Shown here in pieces: positions 26,756 to 35,932 of a stretch of 64,000 nucleotides of DNA. The stretch's first letter is position 1. Each line of letters begins with the position of its first letter. The notes under the pieces were generated by a model that saw only the letters and a program-made list of their open reading frames with translations, did not search any database and was not told the origin of the DNA. This stretch comes from Rhodobacterales bacterium. GTDB lineage: Bacteria; Pseudomonadota; Alphaproteobacteria; Rhodobacterales; Rhodobacteraceae. The stretch lies in NCBI GenBank assembly GCA_026400355.1, contig JAPLPE010000032.1, positions 1-64,000 of the forward strand. Direction: 5' to 3'. The position numbers were made by a program, and so were the translations under genes.

Positions 26756-27778
26756 ATGAAGCTGACGGGACGGGACGCGAACGCCTTTTTCCGCAAGCCC
26801 GATCCGCAGGGGACCGGCGTCCTGATTTCCGGCGAGGACGGGATGCGGGTCGCCGACCGGCGGCAGGAGGTCATTGCCGCAATGATCGGGCCGCAGGGCG
26901 ATGCCGAGATGCGGCTGACGCGGATACCGGCGGCGGACCTGCGCAAGGACCCTGCCCTTCTACTAGATGCGGTCAAAGCCGTGGGGTTCTTTCCGGGGCC
27001 GCGGGTTGCCTTTGTCGAGGATGCGACGGACGGGTTGACCGAGACGCTGGCGGGCGCGCTTGCGGCGTGGCGGCCGGGGGATGCGCAGATCGTGGTGACG
27101 GGCGGGCAGCTGACGGGAAAGTCGAGCCTGAGGAAGCTGTTCGAGGGGCACAGGACCGCTGTCTCGATCAGCCTTTATGACGATCCGCCAGGGCCAGAGG
27201 AAATCGCGCTGATGCTGTCGGATGCGGGGTTGTCGCGCGTGGGCGGCGATGCGCGGGCAGCACTGGGCGATCTGGCGCGGCGGCTTGATCCCGGGGATTT
27301 CCGGCAGACAGTGGAAAAGCTCGGGCTCTACAAGCGCGGAGACGCGACTGAGGTTTCGGTGGCTGACCTGATGGCCTGCGCGCCGCAGTCGAGCGAGGCC
27401 GAGGTTGACGATTTGTTGGCGATTGTGACAGGGGGCCGGAGCGGCGAGATCGCGGCGGTGCTGCGCCGCCTTTATGCGCAGGGCGTGGGGCCAGTGGGAA
27501 TCTGCATCCCGGCGCTGCGGCATTTCCGGATGCTGCATGTCGTGTCATCCGACCCCGGCGGGCCGTCAAGCGGCGTGGGACGGCTGCGGCCGCCTTTGTT
27601 CGGTTCGGCGCGCGATGTGGCAGTCAGGCAGGCGTCAAGCTGGGGCACAGAGCGGCTGGAACGGGCGCTGATGGCGCTGATCGATACGGACCTGCAGTTG
27701 CGGTCGGCAAGCACGGCACCACAGCAAGCGCTGGTCGAGCGGGCGCTTATCAAGCTGGCAATGATGGCGCGACGCTGA
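26756..27778 (+). CDS. holA: DNA polymerase III delta subunit
   Basis: The product has 340 residues, the usual length. The delta fold is recognisable: VLISGEDGMRVADRRQEVIAAM at the start, a middle sensor-like region (LRKLFEGHRTAVSISLYDD), and a C-terminal helical collar with ALVERALIKLAMMARR. Delta opens the beta clamp and loads it with delta' and gamma/tau. The start is five bases past the lptE stop. It is the last gene of the leuS operon, ending at a bidirectional terminator. Confidence 0.92.
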   Translation: MKLTGRDANAFFRKPDPQGTGVLISGEDGMRVADRRQEVIAAMIGPQGDAEMRLTRIPAADLRKDPALLLDAVKAVGFFPGPRVAFVEDATDGLTETLAGALAAWRPGDAQIVVTGGQLTGKSSLRKLFEGHRTAVSISLYDDPPGPEEIALMLSDAGLSRVGGDARAALGDLARRLDPGDFRQTVEKLGLYKRGDATEVSVADLMACAPQSSEAEVDDLLAIVTGGRSGEIAAVLRRLYAQGVGPVGICIPALRHFRMLHVVSSDPGGPSSGVGRLRPPLFGSARDVAVRQASSWGTERLERALMALIDTDLQLRSASTAPQQALVERALIKLAMMARR

Positions 27779-27820
27779 CGCCGGAACACTCCGGACTAAC
27801 TAGTCAATGAAAGCATATCT

Positions 27821-27858
27821 AAAAAAAATAAATGAAGCGGCTCTTCTTGAGCCGCTTC
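27821..27858. terminator. Bidirectional terminator between holA and a small membrane-protein gene
   Basis: Stem GAAGCGGCTC / GAGCCGCTTC (27834-27858) with a TTCTT loop. On the minus strand it is followed by a long T-run (the A-run at 27821-27832), so it is a textbook terminator for the minus-strand gene at 27890. For holA on the plus strand only a weak T-stretch follows. Confidence 0.8.
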
Positions 27859-27889
27859 TAACTTTCAGACCTGAAGCCTAACGACGACG

Positions 27890-28096
27890 TTACGAATTGT
27901 CGGTCGAAACTGCCAGGCCGATAAGCAGTGCCAAAGCGGCGAGCGGGAGAACGATGCCCCAGGAAGAGCGCTGAACTTCGGGCTCGACGACGACGACGGG
28001 GGCTTCCACAACTTCCGCAGCGAAGCCGCCGGCGATGGCGGAGCCAGCGACGGTGGTTGCCAGGGCAGCGGCGATGAGGGTCTTGGTGATGCGCAT
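27890..28096 (-). CDS. Small secreted/membrane protein of 68 residues
   Basis: A 68-residue product with an N-terminal signal sequence (ITKTLIAAALATTVAGSAIAGG), a short Val/Glu/Pro-rich linker (VVEAPVVVVEPEV) and a C-terminal membrane segment (GIVLPLAALALLIGLAV). Small proteins of this shape are common in Rhodobacterales. It lies downstream of yjbF on the same strand, but 100 bp away. By position and size it could be a counterpart of the small YjbE/GfcA protein, although the sequence is not clearly similar. It ends at a strong terminator. Confidence 0.7.
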   Translation of the reverse strand: MRITKTLIAAALATTVAGSAIAGGFAAEVVEAPVVVVEPEVQRSSWGIVLPLAALALLIGLAVSTDNS

Positions 28097-28196
28097 GTCT
28101 CTACTCCAGTTGATAACAAAGCGTTGTAGTGGCGATAGCCTATTTGATTCCTTAACTCAAGCCGGTTGTCGAATCCTCCAAACAAATCCCGAAGAA

Positions 28197-28877
28197 TCAG
28201 ACGCGGTTACTGCGCAAATATGCAACAGTTGGGGACACGTACTGACGCGACGCGATGATCGCCCCCGAAGCATCCAACCAGTAGATGTTGTCAAAGATAA
28301 GGGTCTCGCCACGGCAGTTTTCGTTGAACCGGCGGCCCGTCGCTTCACGGACACCCAGATTGATCGTTTCAGTCCCCGCGGCGACGACGGTGCAGGAGAA
28401 AGTCATCCGTTCGATCTTGTTCAGACTGTCGAGCTTCTCGATGATCCGCGATGACGTACCACCACCGGCCTGGAGCGACTGCAGCAGCCCGGGTGAAGAT
28501 GCGGCCATGATGTCCTCTCCGACAAGACCACGTGTGGCGACGAGGATACCGTTGTCGAAGCTTGCGGTAAAGCCGGACTGGCTGATCCAGGTCTTGCTTT
28601 CTCCGTTATCGGCGAGAACCCGGGCGAGTTCGGCGATGCCGAGCGCGTTGATGGTAAAGAGTTGGAAGTTTTCGGGAGAGGCCTGAACAGCCTCGGCAGT
28701 AAATGAATTGTCACTTACGGTCGGACCAGTTTCATATGGAGTTGAACCAGCCCCCAAAAAAATTGATGACGTGTAGACTGCAGCCTGCATCGCACGCTGC
28801 TCCATTTCCGGGCCGCAGCCTGACAAAACTGCAAGCCCAACCGCGAACATGGTCCCTAAAGCAAAGGGTCTTTTCAT
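28197..28877 (-). CDS. yjbF: YjbF/GfcB-family lipoprotein
   Basis: The product has 226 residues: short signal, lipobox LSGC near residue 22, then the family body with LARVLADNGESKTWISQSGFTASFDNGILVATRGLGE-like sequence and a C-terminal FDNIYWLDASG.I..SRQ, matching the YjbF / group-4-capsule GfcB family. The family acts in the envelope in export or regulation of an exopolysaccharide, together with YjbH. Its ATG overlaps the yjbH stop (ATGA), so the genes are coupled. An upstream GTG (28895) is possible but the signal fits 28877. Confidence 0.83.
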   Translation of the reverse strand: MKRPFALGTMFAVGLAVLSGCGPEMEQRAMQAAVYTSSIFLGAGSTPYETGPTVSDNSFTAEAVQASPENFQLFTINALGIAELARVLADNGESKTWISQSGFTASFDNGILVATRGLVGEDIMAASSPGLLQSLQAGGGTSSRIIEKLDSLNKIERMTFSCTVVAAGTETINLGVREATGRRFNENCRGETLIFDNIYWLDASGAIIASRQYVSPTVAYLRSNRV

Positions 28878-30985
28878 CTCCAGAATCGTCCCCAAGCATC
28901 AGTCAACTCAACAAGATTCCCTTCGCGGACAACATCATATAGCCGACCGTCTACATAAAGCTGCGCTCCTCCATCACGGTTCAGTGACCTGAGAGTTGTG
29001 CCAACGGTCCGTCGGTTGGGTTGCCCGAAAATGAAGTCTATTGGAATTTCGACGATTATGCCTTTGTCAAAAGACCCTTCTCCATATTCATCAAATGGAA
29101 CATCTGTAAGTGTAAAGTAAGCTCCCACTTGCCAACCGTTGTCAAATTCTCGGTTGAATGTAAATGTTGCCCCCCAGTCGCCGGCTAGATATCTGCCAAC
29201 ATCAAGCTGGAGGACATAATCATTCTCGAACGAATAATAGAGAGAACCATGGCCCATAGCAACTCTATAGTCCTGAAAACCAAAGAGCTGGTTGAAATCA
29301 CGTTGTCCTACGTAATTTAATTCTGCTCCCAAGGCCCATCGTGTATCAAAAGGCTGATACAGAACTTCTGCTGAGATCCCTCCAAACATCTCCTCCAAAT
29401 ATCCGGCAGTGATTCTCGTATAGACGTTGGTGGACAACCTTCCATAACTGGCAAGCGTAAGGTAGTTTATTGCAGGCATCCCTTCTCTTGAATAGATGGC
29501 CGAGTTTCTTCGAACAACCGGCAGATCCGGATCATAAATGATCTCATCGTCGTCAAGCTTCAGGTATATCGGCTGCCTTATGGCACCAGTCAAAAAAAGA
29601 CCTGGCCGCAACACATAGCTTGCGGAAGCCTCAACTCCTAGAGTGGCTTGGAGTGGTTCTGAGCCATTAAAGAAGATTAGTTGCATATACGGGGCGATAC
29701 CCCAACTAAAGGCATCTCTGACGGGGTCCACCTCAATCAAGCCATCTTCCGCACCCGCTGAGCCCATCTGCGCGCGAGCAAGGATCTCTTCGCTACCACC
29801 AACGGAATTCTCGAGGGTCTCCAAATCGGTTCGATTGAAGCTGATTCCTGACAGAGGTATACCAAGCTGCATCGGCTCAAGCGTTATGATCTCAATTGAA
29901 GCCGGGAGTTCCGCAGTCAATACCCGCGCGGCTCTTCCTAAACCTTGGGACTCAGTTCTATACCTTAGGTTCGTGTAACGAACTCGAACTTCAACATCAG
30001 ATATTTCAATAGAGTTAAGTTCCAAACCTTCGGCAATGAATGCCTCCCTTACATTCATTGCGATAGCTGATTCTGTATTTGCCTGCATCTCCCAAGTCCG
30101 TGCGGCAGCAGTATCGCTTGAACGGATCACTACCGGCGGAGGAGAAGAATCAAGTCCACCAGGAAATGGTGCTGTAAGAGGGTTTACGCGGACTGTTCCG
30201 GTAAGTGCAAGCTCGGAACCATATAGATATGAAAGCCCAATTTGGAAGGCTTCCGTTGGCTCATAGACCAGACCGAAGTTGAGCGGAGAATTGCGTTCAA
30301 TCAAATCATTTCCGTAAAGATCTTTGTAAGAGTCGTCTGACGAGTACTCTGCCTTCAAGGTGAAATTATCAGCCGCTGCCCATTCAATCCCTCCGAAAAA
30401 CGCCATGTCACCACGAAAATAGCTCTTGAACGCCAGCGTACCCCCGGTATCTCCCGGATTAAAGACGGGCGGTCTGTTCGGGAATACTGGATTGTAGAAA
30501 GCGTTATAGCTTCCCAGGCGACCCCATCCCAAACCTGCGGAAACTCGAATAGAATCCGTCAGTGTCTTTGTAGCGACAACATACTCTGCCGAGAAAAGAC
30601 CCGTTCCAAGGAAATCCTGAAGACCGACGGCGAATGCAGGTATCCAATTGGTCTCATCATTAATTCTGTATCGCAAATCAAAACTGCGATCAAAGTAAGA
30701 CCCTTCGCCATCGCCAGTGTAGTCTTGTACAGCGGAATAGCGGAATGAACCAGAAAGGTTGGGCGAGATCTGGAACGTGAACGTCGTACGGACCTGACCA
30801 GGAAAATAGCTGAGTGTTCCGGCAATCTCAGCATCTGCCGCACTGATTGCGGTGGGCATCTCGATCAAACCGGGTGTGCCATAGAGCGTGTAGGTCACCC
30901 CACGATCATCCGCAGCCGCAGAGGATGCGACAAACAGCGCTATTGCGCTGACTGCAGTGCAGAAGCGGGTGCTTCTTTCCGCCAT
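28874..30985 (-). CDS. yjbH: YjbH/GfcD-family outer-membrane exopolysaccharide protein
   Basis: The product has 703 residues. It starts with a signal peptide (cleavage near SSAAADD), then a long beta-rich region with repeated aromatic-alternating strands (YTLYGTPGLIEMPTA, FRYSAVQDYTG, MAFFGGIEWAA) typical of the YjbH double-barrel family. It is predicted to export a surface polysaccharide through the outer membrane. The ATG at 30985 has a GGGGAGGACAG ribosome binding site. Base composition is clearly lower in GC than flanking genes (for example 26 G/C of 60 in the line from 29341), suggesting acquisition from outside. yjbE and yjbG are not recognised. Confidence 0.85.
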   Translation of the reverse strand: MAERSTRFCTAVSAIALFVASSAAADDRGVTYTLYGTPGLIEMPTAISAADAEIAGTLSYFPGQVRTTFTFQISPNLSGSFRYSAVQDYTGDGEGSYFDRSFDLRYRINDETNWIPAFAVGLQDFLGTGLFSAEYVVATKTLTDSIRVSAGLGWGRLGSYNAFYNPVFPNRPPVFNPGDTGGTLAFKSYFRGDMAFFGGIEWAAADNFTLKAEYSSDDSYKDLYGNDLIERNSPLNFGLVYEPTEAFQIGLSYLYGSELALTGTVRVNPLTAPFPGGLDSSPPPVVIRSSDTAAARTWEMQANTESAIAMNVREAFIAEGLELNSIEISDVEVRVRYTNLRYRTESQGLGRAARVLTAELPASIEIITLEPMQLGIPLSGISFNRTDLETLENSVGGSEEILARAQMGSAGAEDGLIEVDPVRDAFSWGIAPYMQLIFFNGSEPLQATLGVEASASYVLRPGLFLTGAIRQPIYLKLDDDEIIYDPDLPVVRRNSAIYSREGMPAINYLTLASYGRLSTNVYTRITAGYLEEMFGGISAEVLYQPFDTRWALGAELNYVGQRDFNQLFGFQDYRVAMGHGSLYYSFENDYVLQLDVGRYLAGDWGATFTFNREFDNGWQVGAYFTLTDVPFDEYGEGSFDKGIIVEIPIDFIFGQPNRRTVGTTLRSLNRDGGAQLYVDGRLYDVVREGNLVELTDAWGRFWR

Positions 30986-31151
30986 TGTGTCTGTCCTCCC
31001 CACAACGTCCTACCTTCCTAACCGGAACGCCGGATGGATTGAAAGCGGCTTGGCGACAGTTTGGACGGATTTGGCGGAAAGTGGCATGGGGGCCATCAAG
31101 ACCCGGGGTCTGGCCGGGTTTGGCCGGACCGTCCTGAGGGCCTTGACCTTG

Positions 31152-32096
31152 CTAGAAGAGGTAATTTGCAACCAGCCGGAACGCGCTGCCATCAAGGCCA
31201 TATTCGTTGCGGTCGATAATTTCACCGTAGGTGGCCTTAAGCGAAAGCTGAGTACTGAGGTTCACGCCGATGCTGGCGCCGACGCCGAGGGAGTAGGCGT
31301 CGTTGTCGTCATAGACCCCGTTCGTCGTAGTTGCGCCGCCCTGCTGCCAATTCAGGTCGGCGGAGAGCCAGACGGCCTGGCTGAGGTTGCGTGTGACGTG
31401 GGCTTCGACGCGGTAAACCGGGTCCTGCGAAACGGTTGCGCCACGGAAGGCGTCATCGTTTTCGCCGAAGTAGGTGACGGTCGGGATGATTTCGAACGTC
31501 GTGAGATTGGGGGCAACCAGCGAATCGCCGAGGGCGTAACCCATGACGACACCGACTTGGGTGCTCCACCGGTTTGTCCCGAGGTTGAACAGGTCTTCGG
31601 CGTTGTAGGTTCCGGTTGGCAGCGTGACCTTGACCAGACCGCCGGCAGCAAAACCGGGACGATAGGCGACGTAGTCGGCCACAGAAAGTACGGGTGAGCC
31701 GGTGAAGCCGAAGATACCACCCACGATGAGATCACCCAGAGGCTCGCTCGAGTCCTTGAATGTGCTGGGGAATGGGGCCGGAAGGCCGAGGTCCAGTGTG
31801 CCGTTCAAAGTGCCGACCGGAAGGGCCGCGAAGAGGGCCGACTGCTGATCGCCGATGCGGAAAGTCTGGGTGTATTGCGTGACAAGGACGTCGATATCGA
31901 CCGAGGTTTGCCGGATCGGGGCGCTGAGATCGAGGCCCGCGTTGCCTTGCTGGGCGATCCACTGGAAGGAGAGGATTGCAGTTCCGTCCGGGACAAGCTG
32001 ATAGGCGCGGGCACCGTCGCCCAAGGCCTGAACAGGGTCGCCGGTTGCAGCGGCTACTGCGAGGCCGACGGAGAGCGAAATGAGATACTGACGCAT
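31152..32096 (-). CDS. Outer-membrane transporter-like protein (MetA-pathway phenol family type)
   Basis: The product has 314 residues. After a signal peptide of about 20-25 residues comes a beta-barrel-like sequence with DGARAYQLVPDGTAILSF, alternating strands, PTGTYNAEDLFNLGTNRWS and LSLKATYGEIIDRNEYGLDGSAFRLVANYLF at the end, with a C-terminal Phe. This resembles the transporter family first named for phenol meta-pathway genes, whose substrates are mostly unknown. The start at MRQYL (32096) fits the signal peptide. It shares a strand with the Crp-type regulator, and divergent from that regulator is a sulfatase, hinting at uptake of an organic sulfate or aromatic. That is inference. Confidence 0.78.
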   Translation of the reverse strand: MRQYLISLSVGLAVAAATGDPVQALGDGARAYQLVPDGTAILSFQWIAQQGNAGLDLSAPIRQTSVDIDVLVTQYTQTFRIGDQQSALFAALPVGTLNGTLDLGLPAPFPSTFKDSSEPLGDLIVGGIFGFTGSPVLSVADYVAYRPGFAAGGLVKVTLPTGTYNAEDLFNLGTNRWSTQVGVVMGYALGDSLVAPNLTTFEIIPTVTYFGENDDAFRGATVSQDPVYRVEAHVTRNLSQAVWLSADLNWQQGGATTTNGVYDDNDAYSLGVGASIGVNLSTQLSLKATYGEIIDRNEYGLDGSAFRLVANYLF

Positions 32097-32216
32097 GCCA
32101 ACGGGGTCCCTTCGGGCCGCAGAACCGCCTGCAAGACGCCCTTCGGTCGCTTTGATAGAGGCCCCTCGCGTTTTTGTCACCAGTTTTCCTTACCAGAAGC
32201 GTACAGCAACAGCTTT

Positions 32217-32915
32217 TCAGGTTGCCGCGGTACCGATGCGGGCGAGCCCCGCCAGGTCGTTGACGATGATGCGGCGGTAGCCGAGTCCGACGAGGCCCTG
32301 GGCGGCAAAGTCGCGGAGCGCTTCGGCCAGTGCGGCGCGGGAGATGCCACAGAAATCGGCAAGCTGTTCCTGGCTGATGTCGATTTCGATCTTGTCGGTC
32401 GGGACGGGCCCTGCGTCGCCACCGGACATGTGGCAGAGGATGGATGCCACCTTGCGGCGGGAAATGGGGATGCGCAGGTCAAGGTTATGCCTGAGCAGGG
32501 TCAGCGTGTGGTCAAGCGACAATCGCGCAATCCAGCGCCAAGCCTGCGGATCGGTGACAGCGATGTCGAGGAAGGCGGTGCGAGTGACACGCAGGAGTGT
32601 GGAGGGCCGGGCGGTGCGGAGGCCAATGACGCGACTTCCGCCCGTGATGACCGAAGCCTCGCCGGTCCAGAAGCCAGGGCGGGCGTAGTGGACAACAGAG
32701 GGCGAATCATCGGGCCCGGGAAAGTCGGCAAGAAGCGCACCCTCGGCCAGGCCCCAAAGGCCGCCGGGCTCGTCGCCGATATGGAAGAGGTCAAGGTTCC
32801 GGTCGTAGGTGCGCAAGACGGCGCGCGACAGCATGGCAGCCCGGAATGAGGGTGTTGTGGATGTCAGCCAACCGTTCTGACCCAGAAACCGGGCGGCCTC
32901 TTCGAGGTCAAGCAT
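32217..32915 (-). CDS. Crp/Fnr-family transcriptional regulator
   Basis: The product has 232 residues from the ATG at 32915, with an AAGGG ribosome binding site. The N-terminal two thirds are a divergent cyclic-nucleotide-binding fold; the C-terminal HTH_Crp has IDISQEQLADFCGIS and LAEALRDFAAQGLVGL followed by the wing YRRIIV. The FNR cysteine cluster is absent. One Cys and one His (SILCHMS) lie in the linker before the HTH. It faces the sulfatase gene across 301 bp and is upstream of the outer-membrane-protein gene, so it probably controls one or both. Confidence 0.85.
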   Translation of the reverse strand: MLDLEEAARFLGQNGWLTSTTPSFRAAMLSRAVLRTYDRNLDLFHIGDEPGGLWGLAEGALLADFPGPDDSPSVVHYARPGFWTGEASVITGGSRVIGLRTARPSTLLRVTRTAFLDIAVTDPQAWRWIARLSLDHTLTLLRHNLDLRIPISRRKVASILCHMSGGDAGPVPTDKIEIDISQEQLADFCGISRAALAEALRDFAAQGLVGLGYRRIIVNDLAGLARIGTAAT

Positions 32916-33216
32916 GCAGCACACCCTTGGACGGTTCTGGTGCCCTGGAAATAATCAATCAAAACATCCAATACTGGACAGTGCCTGACAAAGGCGTCGT
33001 GCAACATTGACGCGTGGCGATTCGTTCCAACTGGCAACAACCTTTCTTTGGTTCCTGTTGTCTGGTTCGTGCATTGCTAGGGTGAGGAAGCGATCCGGGC
33101 AAGAGGCCGTGTTCCGGCTATGCGTTTGTCCGGTTTTGGTAATCCATGGAACCTTTGGCGACCGAGCGCTTGCCACGTGGACGATAGAGATGAATGGGAC
33201 AACCCGGAGGACCCAC
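32916..33216. other. Divergent promoter region, regulator / sulfatase
   Basis: No gene is seen. This 301-bp region should hold the promoters and operator of the Crp-type regulator and the sulfatase. I found no convincing Crp- or FNR-type palindrome; only half-sites such as TTGATTGATT (minus strand, about 32950-32965). An ATG at 33191 is out of frame with the sulfatase. Confidence 0.5.
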
Positions 33217-34827
33217 ATGACCAAACTACCGTCGCGGATGCGTCGTGCCGTGACAGCAACGGCCATCATGGCCGGAATGCTGAGCGTTGCGGCCGTCACC
33301 ACCGTGCAGGCGCAGGACGCTGCCAAGCCGAACATCGTCATCATCTGGGGTGACGATATCGGCCAGTTCAACATCAGTGCCTACAACCTGGGCATGATGG
33401 GGTATCACACGCCGAACATCGACCGGATTGCCGCCGAAGGTGCGCTGTTCACCGACTGGTATGGCGAACAGAGCTGCACCGCAGGGCGCGCTTCGTTCAT
33501 CACCGGGCAGGCCCCGATCCGCACCGGCCTGACCAAGGTCGGCCTGCCGGGTGCGCCCGAAGGGATGCCCGCCGAGGACCCGACGCTGGCCACCCTGCTG
33601 GGTGCCGAAGGATATATGACCGGGCAGTTCGGCAAGAACCACCTGGGCGACCGGAACGAGCATTTCCCGACGGTCCACGGGTTTGATGAGTTCTTTGGCA
33701 ACCTCTATCACCTGAACGCCGAGGAAGAGCCCGAGAACGTGGATTATCCGCAGGACCCGGCCTTCCGCGAGGCCTTTGGTCCGCGCGGTGTGATGGATTG
33801 CGTGGCGACCGATGCCGATACCGAAGCCCCCGATCCGCGTTTCGGTGCCTGGGGCAACCAGCGCTGCATCGACACCGGCCCGCTGACCCGCGAGCGGATG
33901 GAGACGATCGACGATGTTGTTCTGGCCCGTTCGATCGACTTCATGGATCGGGCTGTGACGGCACAGAAGCCGTTCTTCCTGTGGTTCAACTCGACCCGGA
34001 TGCATGTTTTCACGCACCTCAAGCCCGAATCGCAGGGCGTCACGGGCCTGGGCGTCTATGCCGACGGCATGACGGAACATGACAAGGCAGTCGGCGCAAT
34101 CCTGGACGAAATCGACCGGCTGGGCATCGCCGACAATACCATCGTCATGTACTCGACCGACAACGGGGCCGAAACCTTTACTTGGCCCGATGGTGGCACG
34201 ACCATGTTCCGGGGGGAAAAGAACACCCAGTGGGAAGGTGGCTATCGCGTGCCGATGGCGATGCGCTGGCCGGGCGTGATCGAGCCGGGGACCGTCGTCA
34301 ACGAGATCGGGTCGCACATGGACATGCTGCCGACGATCATGGCGGCAACGGGTGACACGACTGTTGTGGACGACCTGAAGGCCGGGCTGACCGTCGACGG
34401 GGTGACCTACAAGTCGCATCTGGACGGGTTCAACCTGATGCCCTTCTTCCAGGGTCTCGCGGAATGGCCGCGTGATTACTTCATCTACTGGACCGACGGC
34501 GGCAGCGTGGCGGCCCTGCGCTATGGCAACTGGAAAGCCACCTTCCTGCGGCAGGACGCCACCGGGCTGAGCGTCTGGATCGAACCCTTCACCGTGCTGC
34601 GGGCGCCGATGCTGACCAACCTGCGGATGGACCCCTTCGAACTCGCTGCCGATGAAGGTGCTGAGTATGACCGCTGGTTCATGGAGCGCATGTTCATGAT
34701 CGCCCCGGCCGGTGCGTTCATTGCAGACTGGCTCCAGTCGTTCCGGGAATTCCCGCCGCGTCAGGCGCCGGGCAGCTTCAACCTGGACAACGTGATGAAG
34801 GCCGTGACGGCCGGATCTAACCAGTAG
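33217..34827 (+). CDS. Type I arylsulfatase
   Basis: The product has 536 residues from the ATG at 33217, with GGAGGACC just before it. A Sec signal ends near residue 32 (VQAQDA). Metal-binding Asp pair WGDDIG at 46-47, sulfatase signature SCTAGRASFITGQ with Cys87 as the site converted to formylglycine and Arg91, and later the metal-binding YSTDNGAETF. Alkaline-phosphatase fold, periplasmic. It hydrolyses sulfate esters; the substrate is unknown. A formylglycine-generating enzyme is needed but not in the window. A terminator-like hairpin separates it from the next gene. Confidence 0.93.
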   Translation: MTKLPSRMRRAVTATAIMAGMLSVAAVTTVQAQDAAKPNIVIIWGDDIGQFNISAYNLGMMGYHTPNIDRIAAEGALFTDWYGEQSCTAGRASFITGQAPIRTGLTKVGLPGAPEGMPAEDPTLATLLGAEGYMTGQFGKNHLGDRNEHFPTVHGFDEFFGNLYHLNAEEEPENVDYPQDPAFREAFGPRGVMDCVATDADTEAPDPRFGAWGNQRCIDTGPLTRERMETIDDVVLARSIDFMDRAVTAQKPFFLWFNSTRMHVFTHLKPESQGVTGLGVYADGMTEHDKAVGAILDEIDRLGIADNTIVMYSTDNGAETFTWPDGGTTMFRGEKNTQWEGGYRVPMAMRWPGVIEPGTVVNEIGSHMDMLPTIMAATGDTTVVDDLKAGLTVDGVTYKSHLDGFNLMPFFQGLAEWPRDYFIYWTDGGSVAALRYGNWKATFLRQDATGLSVWIEPFTVLRAPMLTNLRMDPFELAADEGAEYDRWFMERMFMIAPAGAFIADWLQSFREFPPRQAPGSFNLDNVMKAVTAGSNQ

Positions 34828-34882
34828 GCGCGACTGTTCCTGCGCCGCCCCGTGACGGGTGGCGCAGGCCAATGACATGACT

Positions 34883-34909
34883 GGCAGGCCCTTACCGGCC
34901 TGCCTTTTT
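34883..34909 (+). terminator. Rho-independent terminator after the sulfatase gene
   Basis: Stem GGCAGGCC / GGCCTGCC with loop CTTACC, followed by TTTTT (34905-34909). A second GC-rich hairpin lies just before it (about 34839-34868). It sits 25-30 bases before the HAD gene start, so it may attenuate rather than fully separate the two genes. Confidence 0.8.
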
Positions 34910-34933
34910 CACAAGTGAAGAAGGGAATCTGAG

Positions 34934-35911
34934 ATGATGATGAGATTCGGGCTGGGGCTTTTGCTGGCCACGGTGGCGTTTCCGGCGCTGGCCGATCCGC
35001 TGCCCTCTTGGAACGACACGGCGACCAAAGAGGCGATCATTTCCTTTGTCGAACGGGTGACTGATCCGGCTTCGGGCGATTATGTGGACCCGGCGGACCG
35101 GATCGCGGTGTTCGACAATGACGGCAACCTGTGGGCCGAACAGCCGATGTATTTCCAGTTCATTTTCGCGCTGGATACGTTCAAGACAATGGCGGCTGCA
35201 GACCCGTCGTTGGCCAAGACAGATGTGCTCAGGGCTGCGGCGGCGGGTGATCTGGGCGGGGTGATGGCGGCGGGCGAGGCCGGGCTGCTTGAGGTCGTGC
35301 AGGCGAGCCATTCAGGCATGTCGATCGAGGCGTTTCAGGACTCGGTGCGGGCCTGGCTTGATACGGCGGTGAACCCCAAGACGGGGCTGCGGTATCGGGA
35401 CATGACTTATCAGCCGATGGTCGAATTGCTGCGCTATCTGCGGGACGAGGATTTCCAGACCTATATCGTGTCGGGCGGCGGCATCCAGTTCGTCCGGGCG
35501 TTTTCGGAAGACGCCTATGGCATCCCGCCGCAGAACGTCGTGGGGTCCTATCTCGACTATGACTATGCGGTCGTGGACGGGGCGCCGACCGTGTCGCAGG
35601 GGGCGGATATCGCCTTTATCGACGACAAGGCGGGCAAGCCGGAAGGGATCATGCGGCATATCGGGCTGCGGCCGATCTTTGCTTCAGGCAATTCGGACGG
35701 CGATTTCGACATGCTGCAATGGTCGACCGCTGGCGAAGGCCCGCGTCTGGGGGTGCTGCTGCACCACACGGATGGCGTGCGCGAGTTCGCCTATGACCGG
35801 GACAGTCATATCGGGCGGCTGAACCGGGGGCTGGACGAAGGGCCGGGGCTGGGCTGGGTCATCATTGACATGGCAAATGACTGGAACCGGATTTACGCTG
35901 GCGCCCAGTAG
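34934..35911 (+). CDS. Secreted HAD-family phosphohydrolase
   Basis: The product has 325 residues. A signal peptide (cleavage near ALADP, about residue 20) is followed by the HAD motifs: motif I VFDNDGNLW (Asp nucleophile and Asp acid/base), motif II FQTYIVSGGG (Ser), and motif IV GNSDGDFDML (acidic metal site). A Lys for motif III is present in DDKAGKPEG. Periplasmic HAD enzymes remove phosphate from small molecules. Three ATG codons in a row (34934, 34937, 34940) leave the start slightly ambiguous; GAAGGGAATCTGAG precedes them. It is followed closely by the multiheme cytochrome gene, suggesting one transcript. Confidence 0.87.
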   Translation: MMMRFGLGLLLATVAFPALADPLPSWNDTATKEAIISFVERVTDPASGDYVDPADRIAVFDNDGNLWAEQPMYFQFIFALDTFKTMAAADPSLAKTDVLRAAAAGDLGGVMAAGEAGLLEVVQASHSGMSIEAFQDSVRAWLDTAVNPKTGLRYRDMTYQPMVELLRYLRDEDFQTYIVSGGGIQFVRAFSEDAYGIPPQNVVGSYLDYDYAVVDGAPTVSQGADIAFIDDKAGKPEGIMRHIGLRPIFASGNSDGDFDMLQWSTAGEGPRLGVLLHHTDGVREFAYDRDSHIGRLNRGLDEGPGLGWVIIDMANDWNRIYAGAQ

Positions 35912-35932
35912 GGTGACTGGACGAGGTTGAAG

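Noticed and set aside
32940-32970. FNR- or Crp-type operator in the regulator/sulfatase promoter region
   Set aside because: Only half-sites are visible and no symmetric TTGAT-N4-ATCAA or TGTGA-N6-TCACA sequence was found.
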